In this document: positions 11,301-22,800 of the stretch, piece after piece
Layout: every line of letters starts with the position of its first letter
Position numbering within the stretch: the first letter of the stretch is position 1
DNA from: Chromera velia
Lineage: Eukaryota; Sar; Chromeraceae
Assembly: GCA_018398765.1 (NCBI GenBank)
Contig: JAHBMJ010000872.1
Coordinates: 1-31,782, forward strand
Length of the DNA: 31,782 nucleotides
Direction: 5' to 3'
Position numbers and translations under genes: made by a program
Notes under the pieces: generated by a model
Told to the model about the DNA's origin: nothing
What the model saw: the letters and a program-made list of their open reading frames with translations, nothing else
Database searches by the model: none

Positions 11301-11500
11301 CACAGCAGCACCATTTCGACCCAGCACCCCACGGGCGCGCCCCGCAAGCCCCCCCAGTAGGACAGAGCGGGGGTGGAGTCTCATGGCAGTCCAACTGGCA
11401 GGGTCAGCAAATCCTCCAGGCACTCCAACAGGGCAACTCAGACCATCAGCCACAGAACCAGGAACCTTCGCACTGGCACAGAGGGGGGGGTTACCGGTGA
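6092..11500 (+). CDS. XRN: XRN-family 5'-3' exoribonuclease (5 exons, about 1232 aa)
   Basis: Exons are 6092-6474, 6712-7132, 7464-7749, 8385-9178 and 9686-11500, with GT-AG borders and consistent phases (2,0,1,0). XRN enzymes degrade 5'-monophosphorylated RNA processively. The N-terminus MGIAKYHKLL is typical. All seven metal-binding acids are present: D32 (YLDLNG), D76 (ALDGPAAKAK), E160 and E162 (GEGEHK), D192 and D194 (GCDSDLF), and D283 (GDDYLP). The second conserved region (VVEYVRGLLWVLQTYLYG, from about residue 555) follows an acidic insert at about 395-550. The usual YPYHYAP element after it is not recognisable. A coiled coil lies near 660-725. The C-terminal ~450 residues are disordered, rich in Gly, Pro, Gln and His, with a Gln run and four GGRxxxGTL-like repeats. 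The CCHC knuckle typical of nuclear XRN2/Rat1 is absent, which favours an XRN1-like cytoplasmic enzyme, but the paralogue is not certain. Confidence 0.92.
7133..7463 (+). other. XRN intron 2 with two internal AG|GT sites
   Basis: The 331-nt intron is bounded by GTGCAG|GTCAGG and CTGCAG|GTCTG. Inside it, TTACAG|GTGGCC (after 7251) and CTACAG|GTGAAT (after 7371) can each act as acceptor and donor. The 120 nt between them are open in the correct phase and would add 40 residues if kept. Skipping everything gives the spacing expected of XRN proteins between the LWRQEL helix and the GDDYLP motif, so I treat the whole segment as intron. Confidence 0.6.
7752..8282 (+). repeat. Tandem duplication (about 271 bp x 2) inside XRN intron 3
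   Basis: Copy 1 is 7752-8022 and copy 2 is 8023-8282. Both begin GGGCCAGGTCAGCTTAGGCA and both end in GGCTCA. The copies differ by substitutions and small indels; copy 2 also has a short internal duplication of ACACGTTAG (near 8216-8234). Each copy holds a pyrimidine-rich CTCCCTTCTTAG that looks like a splice acceptor. Copy 1 begins two bases inside the intron, immediately after the GT donor. Confidence 0.9.
8333..8366 (+). repeat. (TC)n microsatellite serving as the pyrimidine tract of an acceptor
   Basis: A run of TC dinucleotides ends 18 bp before the TTTGCAG acceptor at 8384, where the polypyrimidine tract is expected. Confidence 0.85.
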
Positions 11501-11771
11501 TGAACATTATCAACTGGGTGAATAAGACCAAGAGAAAAATCTCTTTCACCTGTGCAGTTCATGCTAGAGTATGTGCCGGGTCTGCAGTGTATGCGTACTG
11601 CTAAACTGACTCGATCATCATATGTATAATCTAGTAGTTTATAATTAACATATTTATAATTAATAAGTGTCAATACCTAGGTCAATACACTAGTTAATAC
11701 ATACAATTTGATACAAAGACACCATACACCCTAGCATGCACCTAGGTAGGAGAGTACTTTTCAAAATCTAG

Positions 11772-11825
11772 TTAGGATTAGGATTAGGATTAATGTCCGG
11801 AGGATTGGCCTCCCGCTCCAATGCC
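11772..11825. repeat. Dispersed repeat, copy 2
   Basis: Three TTAGGA units are followed by ATGTCCGGAGGATTGGCCTC and a C-rich end finishing CCAATGCC, matching the block at 734-794 with few changes. It lies about 270 bp after the XRN stop codon. The sequence on either side does not match the other copy over any length I can see. Confidence 0.7.
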
Positions 11826-12675
11826 AAATGTCCGACGTGCGGCTTCCAGGGAAAGCGCCTAGACGCATCAAACCTCCCTGGCCGGCCCACACAGGTCTAC
11901 CCTGTGCCGTGAACGGATCACATTGAACAGTCAATCATGGTTGAATCACCTGCGTGTGTATGCGAGAGGGCTCACTCCATTCTAAAGCAAGGTTTGAAAG
12001 GGAACGATCCCAGAATTATAGATGAACGGCTTGAAGCGAGTTCCAAAACCTCCAAACATCCCATCTTCCTCCCTTTTCCCTCCTCTTTTACTTTTTTTGT
12101 ATCACTTCACACCCTTTCATACTCTTTAATTCTTCCCTCTCTTCAAAGGTGTTTAGTCACTTGTGATTAGAATATATTTAATTATCCCATGAAGTGATTG
12201 AATGTGATTGAATAAAGTGATTAATTAGCCAAAGTCCGATTCTTACTAGTCTTTAATACTTTTGGTCATTCTAATGGTGTGTGATTTTTTTTTTATGTTA
12301 TAAAAACAAATGTTTTGGGAGTAGCCTAGAGGCTTGTGCACATCCTGTGCACTGCATGCATGGCCCAACCTATGCAGCCTGGGCCAGCCATGCACGCGCT
12401 GGCGCAGCCCACCGCTTCTACTAGCGGCCGCGGCCATCGGTGCATGTATTCGGAGCCGAATAGCCGATTATACATGTTATATCAAAAATCGGGTCTTCAT
12501 ACATGAGTTTCAAACACAAGGTGTAGTGTGCATGTTCATGCAATGAGAACATGTATAAACTTTCAACCGCCTATAAACTTTCAACCTAGATAGCCCCTGT
12601 TTATCTTTTTTAAAACTAATTTTTTATAGTCATAAACTGTACTTAAAAAAAAAAAAAAATCAAAAATATAGCCCG

Positions 12676-12691
12676 GGGGGCTTCGGCCCCC
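12676..12691. other. Perfect hairpin with a TTCG loop
   Basis: GGGGGC-TTCG-GCCCCC forms a 6-bp GC stem closed by a C-TTCG-G tetraloop, one of the most stable RNA loops. It stands out as a GC island in AT-rich sequence. AGACTCCCC and a T/A-rich stretch follow. Its role is unknown: it may be part of a non-coding RNA, a repeat element, or a chance relic. Confidence 0.55.
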
Positions 12692-13158
12692 AGACTCCCC
12701 TTTAATTAATTTAGGAATATATTTCTGAATATATTCCTGATTATATTACTTTTGAAGTGAGTAACTAGTGAATAAATATATTCCGTAATTAAACACCTTT
12801 GCCTCTCTTTCTTTCTCACTTTTTTAAGTCTCCTGATGCAGCCTATATAGCTAGTTTAAAACGTAATTTAGTTAGTGAGTTGTGAAATAGTAACTTTTTG
12901 TACAGATACTCTAACACTGAATGTTACAGTAAATTGAGCCCTATAGTTATTGAACTATTATTTTTAAAACCGCTGCCTAAAAAAATCTATAAGTTTTACC
13001 CTATAAATGCATTTTAAACAGAGTATTTCATTAATGATTTCAAAGTACTAGTAGATAATTTTCTAATTCATATCACAAATAGTCATACACCAAGGTCAGA
13101 CACTCTTAATTAATTTAAGCTTCAAGCTGCAAGAATGAATCTGTAGAAAGTATCAACA

Positions 13159-13672
13159 AAAGAAAGAAAGAAAGAAAGAAAGAAAAAAAGAAAAAAACTA
13201 GGAAAGAAAGAAAAAAAGAAAAAAAAAAGAAATAAAGAAAGAAAGAAAGAAAGTAGAAAAGAAAGAAAGAAAGAACAAAAGAAAGAAAGAGCGATCGAAT
13301 GGAATAAAAAAAGAAAGAATAAAAGAACGAAAGAATGAAAGAACGAACTTACTGAAAAAATGAAAGAACGTCGAAAGAACGAAAGAACGAAAGAAAAAAA
13401 GAAAGAAAGAACAAAAGAAAGAAAGAGCGATCGAATGGAATAAAAAAAGAAAGAATAAAAGAACGAAAGAATGAAAGAACGAACTTACTGAAAAAATGAA
13501 AGAACGTCGAAAGAACGAAAGAACGAAAGAAAAAAAGAAAGAAAGAAAGAAAGAAAGAAAAAAACAAACAAATAAATAAATAAACAAACAAACAAACAAA
13601 CAAATAAAAGAAGAAAGAAAGAAAGGAAGGAAGGAAGGAAGGAAGGAAGGAAAGAAGGAAGAACGAAGGAAT
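13159..13672. repeat. GAAA-type repeat block with a 136-bp tandem duplication
   Basis: The block consists of GAAA, GAAC, CAAA and GGAA tetranucleotide runs. Within it a 136-bp unit containing GAGCGATCGAATGGAATAAA occurs twice in a row: that signature lies at about 13289 and 13425, and the following bases match closely. The long Phe/Ser/Leu reading frames on the minus strand here are simple-repeat artefacts, not genes. Confidence 0.85.
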
Positions 13673-14465
13673 ATTAGCAGTTTGAAAGGGAGAAAAGAAG
13701 GGACCGGAGAAGGAGAGAAGGAAGGCAGAGACTATGGCCGGGAAGAAGAGGGACGAAGGGAAGAAAGGAGGGGAAGGGAGGCAAGAGAGCGAAGAGGAAG
13801 GAAAGAAGGCGGGATCGCTGTGAAAAAGGGAGAAAGAAAGGGAGCAGGAGATAAATAATAGCGGCATAAGTTTTAAGAACGAATTAAGGGTCGTTCTCCA
13901 TTACAATCGATTGAAGAGTGCATGTCTGTCAGAACTCTGACATCAACTCTGAAAAAAAAGAGTTAACTTTCTTCCTACCAAGAGAAGATGCATGAGGCAA
14001 AAGGGTCGCTCGGCTTTTGTTTATCCGACCTGTTGTAGTACACTGAGTACATCTATTTATACAACCCCCGACAGGAAAAGTACACGGCAACCCAGTCTTT
14101 CAACGTAAGGTCACCAACCGACAGGACAGTATACAAACAAGCAACGGAGGGAATTAAAAAAGAAAAGAATTTTTTGAATTAAAACAAATCCCTCCCTCAA
14201 ACATGTACCACGAGCTAGTCTTTCTTTCCACCCTTTCACCGAGCTGCGCTATAATCTGTGATCCATCTTTTCAATCTTATCCGAGGTTACTCGATTATTT
14301 TCTGACGGACTTCTCATTTTCAATTGAACATCTCTTTTATTTACTTTCACGCACTTCTCTGATCTCTCTGTACGTCCCTTTTTTTTCTTCTGTCACTCTT
14401 TCTACAGCTAGGTGAAGGCTTTTTCTGTCCTTCAGGAGCAAGGCCAGGTTAGCTTCCGTTCCTGC

Positions 14466-14588
14466 TTCCCTGCTTCACCTGCCAAGGCCGTGGATCTTCT
14501 CGAAAAGATGCTGACGTTCTATCCAGAGCGGCGGCTAAGCTGCATCTCATAAGCCCTCAAGCACCAATACTTAAAGTTCCAGGAGAAC
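14466..14588 (+). pseudogene. Relic of a MAPK/CDK-type protein kinase C-lobe with an in-frame stop
   Basis: The plus-strand frame reads FPASPAKAVDLLEKMLTFYP, then ERRLSCIS, a TAA at 14550-14552, and ALKHQYLKF. This matches the end of CMGC kinase domains, where an F-P-x-A-S-P-x-A-x-D-L-L-x-x-M-L segment precedes an Arg and an E-A-L-x-H-x-Y-L motif. The stop falls exactly where the family has Glu, so one base change (GAA to TAA) would explain it. The frame continues open for another 37 codons to a TAG at about 14700. I find no catalytic loop or glycine loop upstream, so it is a fragment. A selenocysteine-type or read-through explanation is unlikely. Confidence 0.65.
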
Positions 14589-16236
14589 GCACTGACGGCC
14601 TTTCAACACACGGGTCGTCCTGCTAAACAAAATTTGGTACGTGAAGACATACAAATGTCTGAAGGAAGCGTTGAAGTCAGTTCGTCAGCGTGGAACATGT
14701 AGCCTAGCATGTAGCTGCCAGTCTTGGTATTTTTGTAGCCTGCCAGTGGTCGGACTCATGCATATCGCTTTCATTTTATTTCTTCAGTAATAATGAGATA
14801 CATTATGAAGGCAAACACACAAATTGCTGACAGCAATTAAACAGTATTGCTGCGGTCTAGTTGCAGCAAGTATTAGACTGTCCTCGACAAGAATCTGGAG
14901 CGTTTCCTTCTTCTGATCATTTCATTCTAGCATCGCTTTTCCGCACATTAGGCAGACTGAGTGCTTGCTAGAGTTAGCTAGAGTAAACTAATAGCTTCTT
15001 ACTATCAGATCTGAATTATCCCTGCTGTTTGCCTTCTTTTGGTGTTCCCAGGTCCACTGGCAGTTGTTAAGGGCGAGCGTGCCGTCGCATAGATACAATG
15101 AAAGAAAGAGAAAAGAGAAGTTTCCTGACTTGAGGCTAGACCTGAGGTGACCTTTCCTCCTTCTTTTTTCATCACTCACCTGATAACTTTCCGCGGAGTT
15201 CCGACCTAATAATTGATTTCTAGGATTGATTTCTTTGGCTATAAATGCAAAAACTATGCTTCTAAGTGCACTTAAGGCGGATCCGCCTCGATCCCTGTCT
15301 TTTCTAATGTTTTCCGATTTGTGTGTATCGCGCGTATCGCGCGCACGAAGGAAAGAGCGAGAATGAATTGTACGACGGTCCTCGGATCGAAGACAGCTTG
15401 GGCTCGGAAATTTGCATAAAAATTCAAGATAAACTAGATGAACACGTGATTAAACACCTGATATAAGGCACTGAGCACTCACCTTAATTCATCTTAACTC
15501 GCTGGGCTTAAGGTAAATGTGTTTAAATGTCTTTCTATTTTCTAAGTGTTTTTGTAGAAGTAATATCTTGAGATATACCGATTCTGACTAACTTTGAATT
15601 ATAACGTTATGGTTGTATTAACTGTAGGAATCTGAAGTTTAAGTTTGAAGTTATCATCTAGATTATCATTGAACTAGATTGAACATTAACCCTTGAACAT
15701 CCTTCAACAAAAGAAAAGAAAAAAAACCTAACACGTGTATCAAGAACGCCGCGCGAACTATAGTATACGTATTTTGGAGAGTATTGGAGAGGGCGTAGGC
15801 ACACACTAATATATATACCTAAACGAGCCACTCCCAAGCCGCCTCGAAGAAACCGCCCCTCAAAGGTCTATAAACAGTATTTAGTACTGAAACAAACCAC
15901 AAATGCTGACAAGCAGTCTGGGATTTACCTAGCTAGTGACACACTTTTTGCTATTTTCTGCTGAATTGGTGTTTCTTATGCCTTTTATTGAGACCTTGAC
16001 ATATTAAGATTTTTCTAACCAAAAATTTAAACATTTCCGTCCATTTTTTCTTTTTAAGACTTGAACAAAATTATCGGAAACTTCAATTGATTTTCTGCGG
16101 TATTTCTATGTAGAACCGCTAAGAATTTCTAAAAATCTAATGCATGCAGATTATACCAAATTGCGTTTACTTTCCCTTTGAAGAGTCAACAAAGACTCCT
16201 CTGACTCAGTCTCTTAAACACAGAGTGGTTAAAGAG

Positions 16237-19200
16237 TCATGACTTAATTCTACGGTGATGTGACCGTCTTCCATTTCTGATTCCCGCAATATGCTCATAT
16301 CCTGCTTCCCACCCGTGATTCTGTTTTTGGTCAGGAACAAGGGAGGGCCCTCTGATCACTCCAGTCATGTTCTCTACAACGCCACCTGATGGGCTACCAG
16401 CTGACTGCCGATGTCTTCCAGAGCTGCTCGACGACAGGGAATCTCCATTTTCCGAAGCTTGCCTTGCCTTTTTCCACAGCTGTTCCATCGATTGCTCGTC
16501 CATCTCCTCCGACAGCAACGTTGATGAGGGGGCACGAGTGCTTGACCCGTCTCGTCTCTGCATTGCAGATTGCGTTGAACAGCTAGTTACAAAATCAACT
16601 TAATGGAACGCATAGTCTCTGCTTTGGATGATGGAAACGAGGGGACGGAAGAGAATGAGTGAGCTCACGTATAAGGCAGTGAGAGTGTATTCGTACGGAC
16701 GTGCGCTTCTTTCTGTCTGCTTCTTCTGAATTCCACGTCAGAGACACTTACCCAGGGTTCTGTCAATACGCGTCAGCGGCGTAGAATGAAATGAGCCCTA
16801 CGAGTTGCAGGAAAGGAAGCAACAGGCAGACAGACCTTCACTGTTCTTCCTCTTCTTCGTTGAGTCCCCGAGAGCCCGCCCCCTTCCTCCCATTCCACAC
16901 TGTCGTCGTCCTCTTCCCCTCCTCTTTCGTTCCCAGAAATTCCCTTCTCGAGTCTCTCCTGTCGCCTCTCTGCCGCCCGCGTCCGTTCCCCGAGGGCCTC
17001 AACCTGAACGGAAAGTAGAGAGAGAAAAAAAGAGAAAGAGACAACACGGAAAGAAAAGGAAACGAGAGGACAAAAACAGAATTAAACGAAACCGACATGG
17101 AAAGAGTCAGGGCAGGAAATCACAACGCCACCTGGGTCACTCGAATAAGGAAAAACACGCTGTGAGTGGTTCGTTTTTTCGGTCGCTCAATCTTTCTGTC
17201 CGCTCGTTCGCCTGCCTGTACATATGTCCGTTTGTCAGCCGGTCTTTCTATTCATAGTGTCAGCTGAGACGATTCTCCTTCCGGTGAATGGATGGACCCA
17301 CCCTTTTTTCCCGTGCAGACCCTCCCATGCAATGGCATATAGACTCTCCCAATGGCATGCAGACTGAAAAAAATCTGATCTCGGATCTGGAGGCGCGATA
17401 CTGGAGAAAAAACTCATGCCTTTATTTCCTAGCAGAGACTCTCGGCGGTGCTCAATGTCTCACTCATTCGTTCATTCATTCATTCATTCATTCAAGCACA
17501 CAAATCTCGTTCGTTCCCATGCATTCTGCTCACCTTCTTCATGTCCAGCGTGAGGGACCCAAATTGAAATCCTGCAGGCATGCATGAATGAACGCAAAAA
17601 TAAATGGACAATGCATTCACAATTAAGAGCAGCAAACTCTTGCAAGACGTGTGGGAGGGAGGGTACAGTCTATCAAATTTGAAGCAAAGAAGGTTTAAAG
17701 AAGTCAAGTGAGATATCAAAGAGATTTGTTCCAAACAAACACTCCATTGTACAGACGGTTTTTGAGCCCAACAGCTGGTAGGCAAAATAGTGATACAGAC
17801 AAAAGAAAAATGAGAATGTCATTCTTCTCTATGTATTCTTCCTCAGCTAGAAATTGATGGTACACGACCTGAACTTGCAGAGCCTGCGTCTCCTTTTGAA
17901 TACACTTTCTCTCTCTCTTCCGCTCAGACACCTCAACTCACTGACCTTGTCGTTTCTCCCTCGCCTTCTGTGCATACGCACGCACCAGGTCCGCATTGCT
18001 CTTCGGGTCCGCAGAAGGAAAAAGAGAAAAAGGCTCATCTCCACCCCGCCCCCCTGTACCCTCCTGTCCCTTCTCCTGCTGTGTTCGCATTCTCTGTCTG
18101 TCCCATATGGCAAGAAAGGAGTCCCCTCCTTCAGGAGGCCCATCAAATTCTTCTCTGTCTTTCTGTGCTAATCCATCCCCCCTTGCTGCCCTTTCTCTAG
18201 TTGACTGTGATTGCATTCCCTCTCTCTTTCTCCCTTTCCCGTCTCCATGCTCCACCCGCAGTGATGGTGTGCCCTCTTGTTTTTCTCTTCTTCTCTCTGT
18301 CGACAGACTGGATGCAGCAGAAGCGGTCGGAGAGAGCGACACAGTGTTAGGCACAAAGTCAGGAAGGTTGTCAGAGAAGTAAAGAGAAGACTCCCCCACA
18401 GGTTCAGATCCGTTATGCTCATCTTCCTCTCCCCTGAACCTCTCCTCTTCTCTTTCCCCGCTGTGCCACCCGAATCCAAACTCTTCATTGAATGCTCTCT
18501 CCACCCCCTGCTGCCATGATTCTCCTTCCTCTGTCTGCCTCTTGAATCTTCCTTTTGGCCCTCTCTCGCCCTCTTCCCCTTCCTCGTCGACATAAAAAGA
18601 AGAGAAACCTGCATCAGTGCTGCCTTCTTTCGACTCTCCAGCCTCAGATGGCAAAACAGAAAAAGACAGAGCGTCCTCGTGTTGCATTCTGCCTGCACCT
18701 CCTGCCGTGTCCTCCCGTCGGGGAAGGGACTCAACAGGCATGGTCCCGGAAAGTGCAGAGGCCCTGGTGTCCAGATCAGCCTGCAGGCAAGCAAGGTGGG
18801 GCAAATGCGTCCAAGCAAAAGATTGTTGGTGTAAGAACAAACAGAGAACTTTTCCGCAGAGAACCGCCAGACGCAAATCATCCTCTCAAAAGTGTGTGCA
18901 GAGAACCGCCACACGCAAATCATCCTCTCAAAAGTGTGAGCAGAGAACCGCCAGACGCAAATCATCCTCTCAAAAGTGTGTGCAGAGAACCGCCAGACGC
19001 AAATCATCCTCTCAAAAGTGTGTGCAAGAAGCGGACCGAGAGAAAAAAACAGTGTGGAAAAACGAAAAAGAAAATACGTCACAACACAAAAATCGAAGGT
19101 CATTTTGCATTCACTGCATACAAACAGACTGAACAAGGGGTCCTGCAAGATGAACAAAAACACGCGTCACATCAAAATATACAATCTCAAAGTAAAAGTG

Positions 19201-19536
19201 CAAGCAGACCAGCGTTGCCCGCAAGGCAGCTGCCCTTCTTCACCCTCAAGGCACTCACCCTCAGTTGATCGTCCAGCAGCTGCAGTGCCGGATGGTCTAG
19301 GGCCTGTCTGACTGCGGCGAGTTCCCTGAAGCCCAACTCGGGTGTCAGCAGCCTGACTGTCCGGACAGCCCCCTGAAGAATCTTCTCGTTCTTTGACTGA
19401 GGGAGCAAGGGAGTAAAACGTGAAGGGGGAAAAACTCATTCGGGGGTCATCCAGTCTGAGAGAAGTAGAGAGCAGACTGAACAACCAAAAGGAGAACAGA
19501 CACGCTGAGACAGACAGACAGACAGACAGACAAGGG

Positions 19537-19602
<66 letters not shown>

Positions 19603-19695
19603 GCGACACAGACAGACAGACAGACAAGAGAGACAGGCAGACAGACAGACAGACAGACAGCGACACAGACAGACAGACAGACAAGAGAGACAGGC

Positions 19696-19765
<70 letters not shown>

Positions 19766-19792
19766 GGAGACAGACAGACAGACAGACAGACA

Positions 19793-19831
<39 letters not shown>

Positions 19832-19846
19832 GGAGACAGACAGACA

Positions 19847-19877
<31 letters not shown>

Positions 19878-22800
19878 AAGACAGAAAGACAGAGAGACAG
19901 ACAGACAGAAAGAGAGATATACAGACAGAAAGACAGAGACGGAGACAGAGACAGAAAGAGAGATATACAGACAGAAAGATAGAAAGGGAGAGAGAGAGAC
20001 AGAAAGAGACAGAGACAGAGACAGAGACAGAGACAGAAAGAGAGACAGAAAGAGAGATATACAGATAGAAAGATAGAGAGAGAGAGATAGACAGAAAGAC
20101 AGACAGAGACAGAGACAGAGACAGAGACACAGACAGAGACAGAGACAGAGACAGAGAAAGAGACAGAGACAGAGACAGAGACAGAGAGACAGAGAGACAG
20201 AAAGACAGAAAGACAGAAAGACAGAGAGACAGACAGACAGAAAGAGAGATCTACAGACAGAAAGACAGAGACGGAGACAGAAAGAGAGATATACAGACAG
20301 AAAGATAGAAAGGGAGAGAGAGAGACAGAAAGAGACAGAGACAGAGACAGAAAGAGGGATATACAGACAGAAAGACAGAGACAGAGACAGAGAGACAGAC
20401 AGACGACAGAAAGAGAGATATACAGACAGAAAGACAGAGAGACAGACAGAAAGAGACAGAGACAGAGACAGAAAGAGAGATATACAGACAGAAAGATAGA
20501 GAGGGAGAGAGAGAGACAGAAAGAGACAGAGACAGAGACAGAAAGAGGGATATACAGACAGAAAGACAGAGACAGAGACAGAGACAGAGAGACAGACAGA
20601 CGACAGAAAGAGAGATATACAGACAGAAAGAACAGAGAGACAGACAGACAGAAAGAGAGATCTACAGACAGAAAGACAGAGACGGAGACAGAAAGAGAGA
20701 TATACAGACAGAAAGATAGAAAGGGAGAGAGAGAGACAGAAAGAGACAGAGACAGAGACAGAAAGAGGGATATACAGACAGAAAGACAGAGACAGAGACA
20801 GAGACAGAGAGACAGACAGACGACAGAAAGAGAGATATACAGACAGAAAGACAGAGAGACAGACAGAAAGAGACAGAGACAGAGACAGAAAGAGAGACAT
20901 ACAGACAGAAAGATAGAGATAGACAGACAGACAGAAAGAGACAGAGACAGAAAGAGAGATAGACAGACAGAGGCCCACGCATCCACCCACCTCTAGATTC
21001 CCGAGACCAGACAAGAGTAGTGCGAGGCCCTGCCCAGTCAGAAGGGGGAGACCTTTCTGGATTTCTGTACACACAGAGAGAATAAGAGAGATAGGAGAGC
21101 TAAAGAGAGGAATGGCGAGACAAGACACAAACAGGCAATCTGTAGAACATCCAAATTTGTATGACCTCCCTCCCACATCGGGAGAATGAAAGAATCAGAA
21201 AATGGTGGTGGAAGAAGGAAGAAACTGTCTTGCTCTGTTACCAAGCAGGTACAAAAATCTGTTCTTTCTCGTCCCCTCCAATGCTTCCTCTCGTTTTTAC
21301 ACTGAGCGAATCACTCAACAACGCTATCCGTGTCTTTATCTCATAGACAGCCTCGCCCCTCGGTCCCGTCCTCTGAACTCTCGAAAAAGCCCTTCTCTGC
21401 TTCTCTCAGCACAGACGCTACATTGTATTTTTTCATTCCGTGTACCTCTCTCCTGCGGTGCCTCTCTGTCCTTCCCTGCCCCCCTTTCGAACACGCTCAT
21501 ACATTGACTGTCTTCCAGACGATCTTCCGAATGCCGGTCTGCCAGCATACAGATACAGATAGAAGGGACGCACTCACTCACTCACTCACTCACCGGGGGC
21601 CAAGAGGTGGAGCATCAGGTTGGACCGGATTCGGAGCTGCATGACGACAGGCACAAGAACAAACAAACAAAGGCATCCATCCATGTGGTAGGGTTGAAGG
21701 AAAGGGGGGAGGTTGAGAAAAATGGGGGCAGTCGAGGAACCAAGGAACGATAAGAAAACGACAGAACGAGATGACAAGAGAGAACTGAAGAACGGAACCG
21801 ATATTCAAACGAATACCTCAGGACCAAAACCAGTTGAGAGAATAACCTGAGCTCACTGACCTTCCCGAACGACGAGAGGATCAATGCGATCCCTTGCGGT
21901 GAGATTTCGTCGACTTTCTTTGGGACCTGAAATGAAGAAGAAAGAAAGTCGGTGGGGAGCAAGGACATATGAACGCATGCAGAGAGGCAGAAAGAAAGGG
22001 ACAGGAGATGAAAGCGCGCGGTTGCCGCACCACTGGAGCGGCAAAAAGAAGGAGAGACCGGGCCAATGAAGCATCCTGCAGCAGGACCAGGGAAGGACTG
22101 CTTTCCTTTCATATCTTCCTCTCCAACTAACCTCCTTTGAGAGGATTTTGAAGAGTTCCACGTCTCGGATCTGCAGTCGGTCCATAACAGGGCGATGGAT
22201 AGTATCACAAACCGTGTTCACATCGCACGCTTTTGCAGTAAACATGTTTTCCGTCAATCCCCATGCATCTCATCTTATCGCACAACAAATATGAGCGATC
22301 GATTCACGTCATCGGCGTCCAATTTGTTGTTGTCCATTCTTCAAATTCAACAGGAACGACACGAAAAACGGAAACGTCCCGATTGGAGAAGAAATTTCTG
22401 ATTTTCAGCCCACTCGAAGAAACGCCAAAGAGGCAGAGATTTCACAGATACACAAGAGGGCCCAACAGCAACGTCCTGGGGGAGAACGGTTATCAGCATC
22501 AACGGAAACTTGAAGGAAGAAGAAGGCGGAAGATTAGTAGGGCGTAAACCGGAGCGGCTTCGAAGGATGAACAAACACGCCAGGACAGGACTACGCGAGT
22601 GCAAGTGGAAGCAAGTAAATGACAGGAAGGCCGCATGCGTTTTCTCCGGCGTTTTCTCACTACAGACGACCACACAGTCCTAGAGAAGAGAGAGGTGTAC
22701 TGACGGACGTTCAATTTCCCAAATCCATGAATGACAGAAGTCAAGGCCCTTCCCCCCATTTGGGAGACGATTTCGCGAATTCGTTCTGCAAGTTTCCTGA

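Larger units (their letters stand above)
11501..16236. other. Gene-poor AT-rich interval
   Basis: No complete gene is supported in these 4.7 kb. They hold a dispersed repeat copy (11772), a UUCG hairpin (12676), a GAAA-type repeat block (13159-13672) and a kinase relic (14466). The remaining parts, about 11830-13150 and 14710-16230, are AT-rich with short homopolymers. I see no tRNA or rRNA in them. The ends presumably include the 3' UTRs of the two convergent genes that flank the interval. Confidence 0.6.

Noticed and set aside
12330-12440. GC-rich stretch with GCATGC and CCAGCCATGCA motifs considered as a tRNA or small RNA
   Set aside because: No cloverleaf, no T-loop consensus and no clear stem could be found.
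13198-13867. Phe/Ser/Leu-rich frames on the minus strand
   Set aside because: They translate the GAAA-type repeats and have no non-repeat protein features.
17716-17762. Alternative last exon of the helical-repeat gene (AVGLKNRLYNGVFVWNKSL, stop)
   Set aside because: The phase fits, but the route through 17571-17534, 17003-16836 and 16557-16237 also fits three further junctions and gives a longer, typical tail. It is kept only as a possible isoform.
18856-19023. Regular 42-bp repeats considered as a CRISPR array
   Set aside because: The units are directly adjacent with no spacers, in an intron of a eukaryotic gene.
18168-19163. A 331-residue minus-strand frame with 14-residue repeats (HTFERMICVWRFSA)
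   Set aside because: The repeats come from the 42-bp minisatellite in an intron, and the rest is the wrong frame of exon 22, which has a better, acidic reading in phase with its neighbours.
19167-21176. Reading frames of several hundred residues made of Leu/Ser/Cys/Val on the minus strand
   Set aside because: They are the GACA array read in frame; sequence on both sides belongs to spliced exons in other frames.
21530-21560. A possible extra exon (DRHSEDRLED) between exons 19 and 20 of the helical-repeat gene
   Set aside because: Phase permits it, but leaving it out gives LLAPEIQKGLPLLTGQGLAL, with the normal repeat spacing; its donor (GTCAAT) is weak.
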